Assembly: GCA_002708985.1 (NCBI GenBank)
Contig: PAPS01000037.1
Coordinates: 1 to 32,705, forward strand
Reading direction: 5' to 3'
Source: Saprospirales bacterium
GTDB taxonomy: Bacteria > Bacteroidota > Bacteroidia > Chitinophagales > UBA8649
Length of the DNA: 32,705 bases
Of this stretch, positions 25,043-32,705 are shown piece after piece. The notes below the pieces were generated by a model. It searched no databases. It saw only the letters and a program-made list of their open reading frames with translations, and was not told the origin of the DNA. Every line of letters starts with the position of its first letter. Position 1 is the first letter of the stretch. The position numbers were made by a program, and so were the translations under genes.

Positions 25043-25158
25043 TATATATTTATTACTGTTACGAGGGTAAAAGTAATATAGCAAAACACATAGGATATGT
25101 GGTAAAGAGTAAAGTCTTTAAAAGAATGTGTAATTCGTCTATTTATTGTGGAAAACAG

Positions 25159-25171
25159 GCACTTTTAGTGC
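25159..25171 (-). terminator. Possible weak terminator after the small gene downstream of the sigma factor
   Basis: Directly after the TAA of the 88-residue gene, minus-strand GCACT AAA AGTGC forms a five-pair hairpin followed by CTGTTTTCC. The stem is short and the T tract is poor, so it may act weakly or not at all. Confidence 0.3.
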
Positions 25172-25438
25172 TTAAAATACATCCAGTGCTGGCGAGGAAT
25201 TCCTAGACTCATTTTTTGATTCCTTGCTGTAATCCATAATAATTTTTAAAGAAGACTCAGATGGAGTAGGAATGGGACTTTTTAGGGCTTCTAAAATATC
25301 TACAATCTCTTGCCACTCATCTCGAAGATCTGGTTTTGTGAACAGAGCATCCATGACATCTTGAACCGTCTGATTATCTGCCTCCTGAAAGTAAACCAAT
25401 AAAAATTTTTCTAGGGTAACGTCTTTTGTCATACGCAT
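25172..25438 (-). CDS. Small helical protein, possible anti-sigma-like partner of the upstream sigma factor
   Basis: An 88-residue soluble protein without zinc-binding cysteines or a membrane helix. The N-terminal half (TLEKFLLVYFQEADNQTVQD, then LRDEWQEIVDILEALKS) resembles the helical N-terminus of small proteins encoded after ECF-type sigma factors in Bacteroidota, in which a short peptide starts with a Leu-rich helix, has a D-x-L-R/K-x-E segment and ends in a polar tail. It follows the sigma factor gene by 91 bases on the same strand. I infer, without proof, that it may modulate that sigma factor. The start is the ATG at 25438 or the ATG at 25432. Confidence 0.6.
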   Translation of the reverse strand: MRMTKDVTLEKFLLVYFQEADNQTVQDVMDALFTKPDLRDEWQEIVDILEALKSPIPTPSESSLKIIMDYSKESKNESRNSSPALDVF

Positions 25439-25529
25439 TTGTTCAATTATATCTCCTAAACGCCACTTTGAATAACAATATTGTCTACACCTTAAATTTA
25501 CTCTGTATTAAAAAGGCACAGCCAAAGTC

Positions 25530-26105
25530 CTAAAAGACAATCTTTTTATCCTCAATAACCTTACGCAGATTAATTAAAGCATAGCGCATCCGTCCAAGAG
25601 CAGTATTAATGCTTACACCCGTCAAATCAGATATCTCTTTAAATGAAAACTCAAAATAGTGGCGTAATAAAACAACTTCGCGCTGCTCCTCTGGAAGCTC
25701 ATTTAACAGATGGCGGACTTTGTCTTTGAGCTGCTGATCAATAATTATTTCTTCGCCATTTGTGCTATCCACTGGAAGAATTTCAAAGAGATCAAATTCT
25801 TCACTGGTTACAATGGATACCTGACGCTTTGTCTTTCTATAATTATCAATACAAAGATTGTGAGCCATGCGCAATACCCAAGGAAGAAATTTACCTTCTT
25901 CGTTGTACTTTCCTTCACGTAACTTATTTACAACCTTGATAAATACCTCCTGAAAAAGATCTTCTGTGAGATACACATCTTTTGTGAAGTTGTAAATTGC
26001 ACCATAGACTCTGTCACGGTGTCGGACAATCAACTTTTCGAGAGAGGATTCGTCGCCAGCAATGTATTGCTTAACGAGTGCCTGATCGGAAATAACTAGA
26101 CTCAT
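25530..26105 (-). CDS. RNA polymerase sigma factor, ECF-like sigma-70 family
   Basis: A 191-residue sigma factor with region 2 (about 20-95: LIVRHRDRVYGAIYNFTKD, DLFQEVFIKVV, PWVLRMAHNLCIDNYRK) and region 4 (about 130-185: LPEEQREVVLLRHYFEFSFK, then the helix-turn-helix ISDLTGVSINTALGRMRYAL), but no region 3, as in ECF-type factors. The SINTALGRMRYAL helix is typical of a conserved Bacteroidota group. The target promoters cannot be read from this window. It is divergent from uvrA across a 130-base gap and is followed by a small possible anti-sigma gene, which suggests a regulated pair. Confidence 0.92.
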   Translation of the reverse strand: MSLVISDQALVKQYIAGDESSLEKLIVRHRDRVYGAIYNFTKDVYLTEDLFQEVFIKVVNKLREGKYNEEGKFLPWVLRMAHNLCIDNYRKTKRQVSIVTSEEFDLFEILPVDSTNGEEIIIDQQLKDKVRHLLNELPEEQREVVLLRHYFEFSFKEISDLTGVSINTALGRMRYALINLRKVIEDKKIVF

Positions 26106-26235
26106 AATTAATCAATTTTAGAAAAATGTAAAAAAGAGTAAGAGTCTAAATCAAAGGCAGTTTATTTGTTGTTCCCTTATAATACGACAAATTCTTTGCC
26201 AAATTTTGCAATAGGGCAATTTTTATTGATTTTTT

Positions 26236-28998
26236 ATGAAAAAAAATTCTATCGATATCTATAAAGCTGAGATGCATAACCTAAAATCGGTTAATGTATC
26301 ACTTCCTAAAAATGCCCTAATAGTATGTACTGGTGTATCTGGTTCTGGCAAATCTTCATTATGTATGGATACTATATATGCTGAAGGGCAACGAAGGTAT
26401 ATCGAAAGCCTATCCTCCTATGCAAGACAGTTTTTAGAACGAATCAACAAACCAAAAGTTGAGAAGATTACCAACCTATGCCCTGCCATTGCTATCAATC
26501 AACATAATGGGGGTAAGTCCTCCCGGGCTACTGTAGGCACAACAACAGAAATATATGACTACCTCCGCTTATTATATGCTCGAATTGGTAAAACATATCA
26601 TCCCAAAACCGGCGAACTTGTCACAAAACATCATACAGATAACGTCTTTGATGCCCTGATAAAGTATCGCGATGGCCGACGTATCGCTATTGCCTTCCCA
26701 TATTCCTTCGTCGACAACGTAGAACAAGAAATTGCCCTTTTGCGTCAAAAGGGCTACGTGCGCATAATTGTAGACAGCACTGTCCATTTATTAGACGATG
26801 CGATAACAATCCCGTCTGATGTGAAAAATATCTCAGTCATTGTCGATCGCCTAAAATGTGGTCCTGGGGTACAAAAGGATAAATCACGATGGAATGATTC
26901 TATTGATCAATCTTTTCAAGAGAGTCAGGGTTACTGCCAGTTAGTTGATTTAAATAATCCTGCAGAGCAACAAATTTTTAGTAATCGATTTGAAGCGTCA
27001 GGGATGCTTTTTGAAGAACCAACTGAGAAGTTCTTCAACTTTAACAATCCATTAGGAGCCTGCACAACATGTAACGGATTTGGATCGATAATCGGAATAG
27101 ACCCAGAACTTGTGATACCCAACCAGGGATTAAGTTTAGTGGATGGGGCTATTGCTTGCTGGAAGGGAGAGCGTGCCAAAGAATGGCTCGAACCCATGCT
27201 CAAAGAAGCACAAAAGGAGGGACTTTCTATTCATAGGCCGTATAAAGAGCTTTCCAAGAGGGAAAAACAACTTGTTTGGAATGGAGGAGTTGCCTTCCCA
27301 GGCATTCATGCTTTTTTCCGTTACATTGAATCGAAGGCCTATAAGATTCAAAATCGCGTATTGCTATCAAGGTATCGAGGAAGAACGAAGTGTACCAATT
27401 GCCAAGGCGCTAGAATTAGAAAAGATGCCAGTTATGTACTAGTCAATGATACACCCATTCATGATGTCGTTCAGATGTCTATAGGTAAGATGTTTCAATT
27501 TTTTGATTCAATTTCTTTAGAATCTTATGAAAAGAATGTGGCTAAGCGAATTCTCGAGGAGATATCGCATCGTCTTCGGATTTTGGAACGCGTGGGGTTA
27601 TCCTATTTGACACTAAATCGAATGCTCCATACACTCTCCGGAGGCGAGGCACAACGAATAAAATTAGCCCGATCGCTAGGAAGTAATCTGACCCAGACAC
27701 TCTATGTTCTTGATGAACCAAGCATTGGACTTCATCCAAGAGACACTACCGACCTTATCCGAGTTCTGAAGTCTCTTCGCGATATGGGCAACACTGTATT
27801 GGTAGTAGAGCACGACGAGGATATTATTCGTGAAGCAGATTTCTTGATTGATGTGGGACCTGAAGCAGGAACTTTTGGGGGCGAGATTATGTATTGTGGA
27901 GCAATGCCCCCGCCAGCTGACGTGGATACCCTCACTACATCGTATCTAAGAGGAGAAAGAGAGATTTCAGTTCCGAAACAGCGACGGAAAAAAATGAGTA
28001 GAATCGATGTAAAGGGGGCAAGCCATTTTAACTTAAAAAACATAAATGTTTCTATTCCCTTGCATCAACTCGTTGCGATAACAGGAGTCAGTGGTTCCGG
28101 AAAATCCACGCTAATAAAAAGAATACTATATCCAGCACTTGTAAGAGAGATTGATGGATTTGGTGAAAAGCCAGGAAGTTTCTCTTCCTTGTCTGGAGAT
28201 ATCTCTGCCATTAAGCGAGTTGAAATGATTGATCAACAACCGCTGGGTAAAAGCTCACGTTCCAATCCGGTCACCTACATCAAAGCCTACGACGCGATTC
28301 GAACACTCTTCTCCAAACTTCCAAAAGCACAGGCGGAAGGATACAAGCCAAAGGCTTTCTCATTCAATGTTGATGGGGGTCGATGTGATGAATGCAAAGG
28401 AGATGGATTTCAAATTATAGAAATGCAATTTCTAGCCGATATTCGCTTGGAATGTGAGTCATGTAAGGGCCAGCGGTTTAAGGATGAAATCCTAGAGATC
28501 ACATGTAAGGGTAAGTCCATTTATGATGTATTGTCTATGACTGTCGATGAGGCCATGGCTTTCTTTACAAGTAATGCAGAGATCAGAAATCGATTAAAAC
28601 CTTTACAAGATGTCGGGTTGGGCTACGTCCAACTCGGTCAGTCAAGCTCAACCCTGTCAGGCGGTGAAGCTCAACGCGTTAAACTAGCCTCTTTTCTTGT
28701 TAAAGGCCAAGAAAAAGAACCCATTCTCTTCTTCTTCGACGAACCCACTACTGGTCTTCACTTCCATGATGTCGCAAAGCTCTTGGCTGCCTTCGAAGCA
28801 TTAATCGAAAAAGGGCACAGCGTGGTTGTTATAGAACACAACTTAGATATAATTAAGTCATCAGATTACCTGATTGAACTTGGGCCCGTTGGTGGAGATG
28901 ATGGCGGATACCTTATGTATCAAGGTAGTCCAGAAGGCATAGAAAATGTAAAGGAGTCTCCTACGAGACCACATCTTTTGGCTAAACTCGGTCTATAG
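26236..28998 (+). CDS. uvrA: Excinuclease ABC subunit A, variant without the first CxxC of the N-terminal zinc module
   Basis: UvrA recognises damaged DNA with UvrB in nucleotide excision repair. The 920-residue protein has two ABC halves: Walker A GVSGSGKSS (33-41) and GVSGSGKST (617-625), two LSGGEAQR signatures and two LDEPS/FDEPTTGLH Walker B segments. The C-terminal zinc module is complete (Cys717, Cys720, Cys740, Cys743). In the N-terminal half only ACTTC (Cys276, Cys279) is present; E. coli UvrA has another CxxC about 24-27 residues earlier, and here residues 245-275 hold no cysteine. A further CTNC pair is at 386-389. This matches a Bacteroidota UvrA class as far as I recall. The ATG is followed by an eight-adenine run. 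Confidence 0.95.
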   Translation: MKKNSIDIYKAEMHNLKSVNVSLPKNALIVCTGVSGSGKSSLCMDTIYAEGQRRYIESLSSYARQFLERINKPKVEKITNLCPAIAINQHNGGKSSRATVGTTTEIYDYLRLLYARIGKTYHPKTGELVTKHHTDNVFDALIKYRDGRRIAIAFPYSFVDNVEQEIALLRQKGYVRIIVDSTVHLLDDAITIPSDVKNISVIVDRLKCGPGVQKDKSRWNDSIDQSFQESQGYCQLVDLNNPAEQQIFSNRFEASGMLFEEPTEKFFNFNNPLGACTTCNGFGSIIGIDPELVIPNQGLSLVDGAIACWKGERAKEWLEPMLKEAQKEGLSIHRPYKELSKREKQLVWNGGVAFPGIHAFFRYIESKAYKIQNRVLLSRYRGRTKCTNCQGARIRKDASYVLVNDTPIHDVVQMSIGKMFQFFDSISLESYEKNVAKRILEEISHRLRILERVGLSYLTLNRMLHTLSGGEAQRIKLARSLGSNLTQTLYVLDEPSIGLHPRDTTDLIRVLKSLRDMGNTVLVVEHDEDIIREADFLIDVGPEAGTFGGEIMYCGAMPPPADVDTLTTSYLRGEREISVPKQRRKKMSRIDVKGASHFNLKNINVSIPLHQLVAITGVSGSGKSTLIKRILYPALVREIDGFGEKPGSFSSLSGDISAIKRVEMIDQQPLGKSSRSNPVTYIKAYDAIRTLFSKLPKAQAEGYKPKAFSFNVDGGRCDECKGDGFQIIEMQFLADIRLECESCKGQRFKDEILEITCKGKSIYDVLSMTVDEAMAFFTSNAEIRNRLKPLQDVGLGYVQLGQSSSTLSGGEAQRVKLASFLVKGQEKEPILFFFDEPTTGLHFHDVAKLLAAFEALIEKGHSVVVIEHNLDIIKSSDYLIELGPVGGDDGGYLMYQGSPEGIENVKESPTRPHLLAKLGL

Positions 28999-29158
28999 AC
29001 AATACTAAGGTTGCTGCCGATTTGCGCTTATTGCAAGGGCACTTACTTTGTTTATTCACGGAACATTGACTTAGGAAAAGTCCTCCTAATAGGAGTAGGC
29101 ATAGTATCCTTTGATATTGTTGCATATTTTAAAGCATGGAATTCTATAGCAATATACA
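28999..29158. other. 160-base gap between uvrA and the MurG-like gene
   Basis: No ORF or RNA gene is recognised. The 28-base stretch 29068-29095 can fold in three mutually exclusive small hairpins (GACTT/AAGTC, TTAGGA/TCCTAA, CTCCT/AGGAG). No T tract follows, so it is not a clear terminator. A TATCCTTTG near 29105 resembles a -7 element with one extra spacer base. Confidence 0.3.
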
Positions 29159-30178
29159 GTGAAAACGCTTTTTTGTGTACTTAATTGGGGGCTTGGTCAC
29201 GCAAGTCGGAGCAGTGTTCTGATTCAGCGATTGATTCAAGAAGGCCATTATGTGACCATCGCTAGCGATGGAGTTGCCCTAGCCCATTTGAAAAAACGTT
29301 TCCCGGACCAGTCCTTTTTAGAGCTACCTTCCTACAATGTTTATTATACGTCGAATAGCATGATAATCAACATGGCCTTTCAAGCTCGAAAAATCCTTCG
29401 AGCGATTGAACATGAATACAGCGTTGTCGCGGCCTTTTGCAAGAATCATAAAATTGAACAGATTATTTCTGACAATCGCTATGGGTGTTATCATCGTGAC
29501 CTGCCATCGCATTTTTTAAGCCATCAGCTTAGACCTATTTTGCCAACTCCCAAGTTCTTTGCGCAATTGCTTTATAAAAAGTTAGATCATTATATGGCTC
29601 CGTTTACATCCCTTTGGGTTCCTGATAATGCACCACCGGGTAACTTAAGTGGTCGACTTAGCACGCATCCAAGAGACATAATTTATAAAGGATTACTATC
29701 TGACCTGGCTGCCTATAAAATTCCAAAAGATAAACGCTCGTATTATTATGATATTGGTCTTGTGCTCTCCGGTCCTGAGCCTACGCGTAGTCATCTTGAA
29801 GAATGCTTGATAAGCCTTCTCAAACACCTCGAGCATCTTCAAATTTTTCTAGTCCGAGGACTTCCAAACGAAGGCACTATATCACTGGATTTACCAGATA
29901 ATATCCACGTTTACAATCATCTTCATAGCCAGGAACTTGCTGCAAAGCTCAATAAATGCAAAGTGTTAATCTGTCGGAGTGGGTACAGTACGCTAATGGA
30001 TTTACTATGCCTGGATATCAATGCTCTAGTTATCCCAACACCTGGGCAAACTGAACAAGCTTACCTTGCCGAACGAATGGCAAAAAAATCAAACTATACG
30101 ATGCTAGACCAAAAGGATTTATCCTTCGAGGCGCTTGCAAAAGCACTACAAGATTTACCGGCTCAATTGAGTCTCTAG
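29159..30178 (+). CDS. MurG/GT28-like glycosyltransferase
   Basis: A 339-residue GT-B protein starting at a GTG. The N-terminus WGLGHASRSSVLI matches the nucleotide-sugar glycosyltransferase pattern (compare the GGTGGH loop of MurG). The C-terminal half has the fold's second domain with SGPEPTRSHLEE, CRSGYSTLMDLLCLDINALV and PTPGQTEQAYLAERM, the donor-sugar-binding region of family 28. No membrane helix or signal peptide is seen, so it acts in the cytoplasm or on the inner face of the membrane. Length and motifs do not allow a choice between a lipid and a polysaccharide acceptor. Its last 24 bases overlap the end of the convergent thioredoxin gene. Confidence 0.87.
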   Translation: MKTLFCVLNWGLGHASRSSVLIQRLIQEGHYVTIASDGVALAHLKKRFPDQSFLELPSYNVYYTSNSMIINMAFQARKILRAIEHEYSVVAAFCKNHKIEQIISDNRYGCYHRDLPSHFLSHQLRPILPTPKFFAQLLYKKLDHYMAPFTSLWVPDNAPPGNLSGRLSTHPRDIIYKGLLSDLAAYKIPKDKRSYYYDIGLVLSGPEPTRSHLEECLISLLKHLEHLQIFLVRGLPNEGTISLDLPDNIHVYNHLHSQELAAKLNKCKVLICRSGYSTLMDLLCLDINALVIPTPGQTEQAYLAERMAKKSNYTMLDQKDLSFEALAKALQDLPAQLSL

Positions 30179-31354
30179 CAACTTATTAATAATAGATGCA
30201 TCCTTATACTCTGGACTATCTTCAGTTAAGAAAACCATACAGCGATCCATTACTTCGTCCGCCTTTATATAATTCTGCTGACGCATAAAAAGATAGGCTT
30301 GAAGAAAATAGGGCGCACTATTACCTGCGCTGCTTTCCATAACTCGATTCGTCCAAGCCAAGACCTGATCATCATAGCTTGAATCAAGGTGGTAAAGAGA
30401 CCATGATGCACTCATAAGCGTTGTTACATCGTTTTTACCTGCTTTAGATTTAAAATAAGTATTGGCTGCTTTCAAGTAGCCCTCCCAATCTCCAAAAGCT
30501 TCCGTAAAAGCCATTTTCCAAAGGTATACTTCGCTTTTGTATCGCTTACTATTGATTGACTTAAACACATCATAATAGGAATCAAAATCTTCGGGAGTCA
30601 TAAACCGACTATATTGTTCCTGTGTTGCTCCATACCATAGTGCTCTGAGAATAGACAGTACAGCCTCTTCAAAGGCTTCCTGACCCACTCGATCGATAAA
30701 GACATTTTTGTAGTTCCGTAAAATATGAGTTGGATAGTAGCCGGAAACAACAGGATTGTATCCCAAGAATGCTTGCTGAACTTTATCAATTTGCATATCG
30801 CTTGGGGACATATTTTCAGCCAGCTTAGCCATTACATTTGATTGTCCTTCCTCTCCTGTCAATTGCAATGCCTGGAGGTAATCCACTAAAAAGAGTACAT
30901 CATATTCGCCTGACTGAAACCGATCTGCCATATCCAGCATTTCCGATTCACTAGGAAGGAGTGCTTTTCGACCGACTTGCAGAAGTCCGCGCGCATCGCG
31001 ATAGCCCTTTTCTCGAAGAATAATTTCGCCATCCGAGTCAAGAACAAAAAGCGTTGGATAGACAGCTACCTGATAGGTCTTGTTTAGCAAACGTCCTTCT
31101 TCTGTCTCCATATCCATTTTTAAGTTGACAAAATTTGCGTTGAAGAAGTCGCCTACTTCCTCTACAGTAAACACATCCCGCGCCATCCGTTTACATGGAC
31201 CGCACCATTTCGCATAAGAATCCATAAAAATCAGCTTGCCCTCTTTGGCCGCGTGTTCTTTTGCCTCATCGAAACTCCCCTCAAAAAAGGAGATACCTTG
31301 ACTAAATAACGAGGCAGAAAAATAAAAGGTCAATATAAAGGATACTATTCTCAT
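30155..31354 (-). CDS. Periplasmic thioredoxin-fold protein with helical C-terminal extension
   Basis: A 399-residue protein with a signal peptide (about 1-19, MRIVSFILTFYFSASLFSQG) and a thioredoxin-like domain (about 25-135) with the redox motif WCGPC (50-54) and the cis-proline in VAVYPTLFVLD. Residues about 140-399 are helical and repeat-like (YLQALQLTGEE, YLKAANTYFKSK, LFMRQQNYIKADEVMDRC), resembling TPR units. It probably reduces or isomerises disulfides, or carries electrons, in the periplasm. It follows murI with an ATGA overlap (31351-31354), so it is translated with murI. The 3' end overlaps the convergent glycosyltransferase gene by 24 bases. Confidence 0.88.
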   Translation of the reverse strand: MRIVSFILTFYFSASLFSQGISFFEGSFDEAKEHAAKEGKLIFMDSYAKWCGPCKRMARDVFTVEEVGDFFNANFVNLKMDMETEEGRLLNKTYQVAVYPTLFVLDSDGEIILREKGYRDARGLLQVGRKALLPSESEMLDMADRFQSGEYDVLFLVDYLQALQLTGEEGQSNVMAKLAENMSPSDMQIDKVQQAFLGYNPVVSGYYPTHILRNYKNVFIDRVGQEAFEEAVLSILRALWYGATQEQYSRFMTPEDFDSYYDVFKSINSKRYKSEVYLWKMAFTEAFGDWEGYLKAANTYFKSKAGKNDVTTLMSASWSLYHLDSSYDDQVLAWTNRVMESSAGNSAPYFLQAYLFMRQQNYIKADEVMDRCMVFLTEDSPEYKDASIINKLLETQLSR

Positions 31355-32142
31355 AATTTTAATCTGTGTTGTCTAAGGTCTACTGGTCCACCGGCAAAAA
31401 TTTCTGCAGTTTTCTGAAAACTCTTGGTTAAATCACTCACATAAAAGGTAGTACTTCCCTTGGTTTCACTAGAAGTATCATGGATACAATCTTGTAAAGC
31501 AGAAACCAACGCGTTGTGCGCATCAAACATTTCAAATCGACTTCCAAATACTGCATTTATATCCTTTCGGATGAGAGGATAGTGGGTGCATGCGAGCACC
31601 AAGCCCTCGATGGAGTCAAAAGAAGCATGGTTTAGATAATCTTGAACCACAAGTTCACTCACTGGATGGTTATAGTATCCCGCTTCAATCATTGGAGCAA
31701 GCAACGGCGTTGGCAGGCTAAATACCGTCTTATTCGAGCAGCTTGCTAAAATCTTCTGTTCAAAAATGTTTGTCTCTATTGTACGGGATGTTCCAATAAC
31801 CCCAATGTGTGTGGCGGATGCGTTGCATACCTCTTGAACAACTGGATCAATTACGTTAAGCACAGTAGCTCGATTATCAAGGGATTGTTTTAATGAATCA
31901 TAAGCCACTGCACTAGCGGTATTACAGGCAATTGCAATAATATCGCATCCTTCTTCATGTAAAAAGCTAGCCATAGCATGACTAAAGCGTTCTACAGACT
32001 CCGCTGAGCGATCACCGAATGGAAAATGTTCTGTATCGCCAAAGTAGATAATGTCATGAGAAGGGAAGGTATTGCGAATCGCAAAAGCAAGGGGAAGTCC
32101 ACCTATGCCCGAGTCAAAAACACCAATCTTCAATGAACTCAA
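31351..32142 (-). CDS. murI: Glutamate racemase
   Basis: MurI converts L-glutamate to D-glutamate for peptidoglycan. The 263-residue protein carries FDSGIGGLPL (Asp10, Ser11), the catalytic cysteines Cys73 (ACNTAS) and Cys185 (LACTHYPL) and His187. The start is a TTG at 32142, six bases after the OmpH stop; a second TTG at 32133 (MKIGVFDSG) is also possible and has an AGTAGG stretch nine bases before it. In Bacteroidota murI often follows ompH-type chaperone genes near bamA, as here. The downstream thioredoxin-fold gene is coupled through a four-base overlap. Confidence 0.95.
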   Translation of the reverse strand: MSSLKIGVFDSGIGGLPLAFAIRNTFPSHDIIYFGDTEHFPFGDRSAESVERFSHAMASFLHEEGCDIIAIACNTASAVAYDSLKQSLDNRATVLNVIDPVVQEVCNASATHIGVIGTSRTIETNIFEQKILASCSNKTVFSLPTPLLAPMIEAGYYNHPVSELVVQDYLNHASFDSIEGLVLACTHYPLIRKDINAVFGSRFEMFDAHNALVSALQDCIHDTSSETKGSTTFYVSDLTKSFQKTAEIFAGGPVDLRQHRLKL

Positions 32143-32148
32143 CCTACT

Positions 32149-32661
32149 TTATTGTATACCTAAATGAGCCTTTACCTTACTAGTGATATCGTCGCTTTCA
32201 GGATACACATAAAACAGCGACAAATCCGTAACATGGGTATACCCATTTGCCTGAGCGACGGCTTGTGTAGCCGCATCAACCTTTGCAGAAATAGGCTCCA
32301 TAAGATCATCCATATATTCTACAAGATACTCCTGAGCCATTTCCTCAGCCATTTGAATACGTGTTTGTAAATCATAAAGCTCAGTTTCTTTAGCTTCCTG
32401 AGCACCACTAGATAGGGTTCCGGACATTGCTAATTCTTGAAATTCTTCTGCCTTAGTCTGATATTGAGCGTAAAGAGTTTCAATCTCTTGCATTTTATTA
32501 GCCTGTTTTTCTGAGATTTTTGTTTGTGCGGCACTATATTCTGGCATTTCTAAAACTATAGCCTGTTGGTCTACCAAACCCATTTTAATCGTTTGTGCAA
32601 TGCTCGTTAAGGTTAAGCCAAAAATCATGGCAAGGGGAAGAATAAATCGTAAAACTTTCAT
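32149..32661 (-). CDS. OmpH/Skp family periplasmic chaperone
   Basis: A 170-residue protein with a signal peptide (MKVLRFILPLAMIFGLTLTS, to about residue 22), a short beta segment (KMGLVDQQAIVLEMPEY) and a long charged helical arm (about 50-130), the Skp architecture in which a trimer of arms shields unfolded outer-membrane proteins on the way to BamA. The core contains the family's start pattern and a C-terminal domain (YTHVTDLSLFYVYPESDDITSKVKAHLG). The gene precedes murI on the minus strand. The first 44 bases upstream to the window edge show no clear promoter, and a bamA or second ompH gene is likely just outside. Confidence 0.88.
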   Translation of the reverse strand: MKVLRFILPLAMIFGLTLTSIAQTIKMGLVDQQAIVLEMPEYSAAQTKISEKQANKMQEIETLYAQYQTKAEEFQELAMSGTLSSGAQEAKETELYDLQTRIQMAEEMAQEYLVEYMDDLMEPISAKVDAATQAVAQANGYTHVTDLSLFYVYPESDDITSKVKAHLGIQ

Positions 32662-32705
32662 TATAAATTATTGTGATGTAAAGAAACTATTTTCAGTTAA
32701 TATAA

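Noticed and set aside
25043-25084. Upstream ATG for RecA
   Set aside because: The 14 extra residues are atypical, and [15 protein letters not shown] matches normal RecA length.
26239-26246. Eight-adenine run right after the uvrA ATG as a phase-variation tract
   Set aside because: Lysine/asparagine AAA/AAT codons after the start are common in AT-rich genomes and there is no further support.

Overview
The window looks like a chromosomal housekeeping stretch of a member of the Bacteroidota. Support comes from a type IX secretion (T9SS) C-terminal sorting domain on a secreted esterase, a CPDGFEGxNC-type lipoprotein, an rpsP with a long acidic Ala/Glu/Pro tail, a CarB without the C-terminal allosteric domain, homogentisate dioxygenase of the short (about 385 residue) form, and -7 elements of the TAnnTTTG type. 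The flavour is that of Saprospiria or a related marine lineage, but that placement is a guess. Gene density is very high: no gene-free stretch exceeds 160 bases. I saw no tRNA, rRNA, insertion sequence, prophage or CRISPR array.

Layout from left to right. 1-3.6 kb (+): 3' part of a membrane-anchored coiled-coil protein that runs off the left edge, then ffh and rpsP, ending in a strong bidirectional hairpin. 3.7-6.6 kb (-): a tyrosine-degradation operon hmgA - small secreted VWA protein - hppD. 6.7-8.3 kb (+): marC, a 105-residue protein and a hemolysin III/PAQR-type membrane protein, tightly packed. 8.3-11.1 kb (-): fabG and a large membrane VWA protein. 11.2-12.4 kb (+): secreted alpha/beta hydrolase with sorting domain. 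12.4-14.8 kb (-): sucD and an MlaE/MlaF-type lipid ABC transporter. 14.8-15.6 kb (+): a short-chain dehydrogenase. 15.6-20.7 kb (-): carB followed 16 bases later by a fused CrtC-like lipocalin plus polyprenyl synthase. 20.8-24.0 kb (+): a family 2 glycosyltransferase, a SpoIIE/RsbU-type phosphatase and a lipoprotein, ending in a second bidirectional hairpin. 24.0-26.1 kb (-): an ECF-like sigma factor, a small possible anti-sigma partner, and recA. 26.2-30.2 kb (+): uvrA and a MurG-like glycosyltransferase. 30.2-32.7 kb (-): OmpH/Skp chaperone, murI and a thioredoxin-fold periplasmic protein.

Most of the content is core metabolism, protein export, DNA repair and envelope biogenesis. The two items I find most unusual are the 750-residue CrtC-like/polyprenyl synthase fusion (possible bifunctional isoprenoid enzyme) and the secreted VWA protein wedged, with a 4-base stop/start overlap, into the homogentisate pathway operon. 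Neither can be called a new system from sequence alone.
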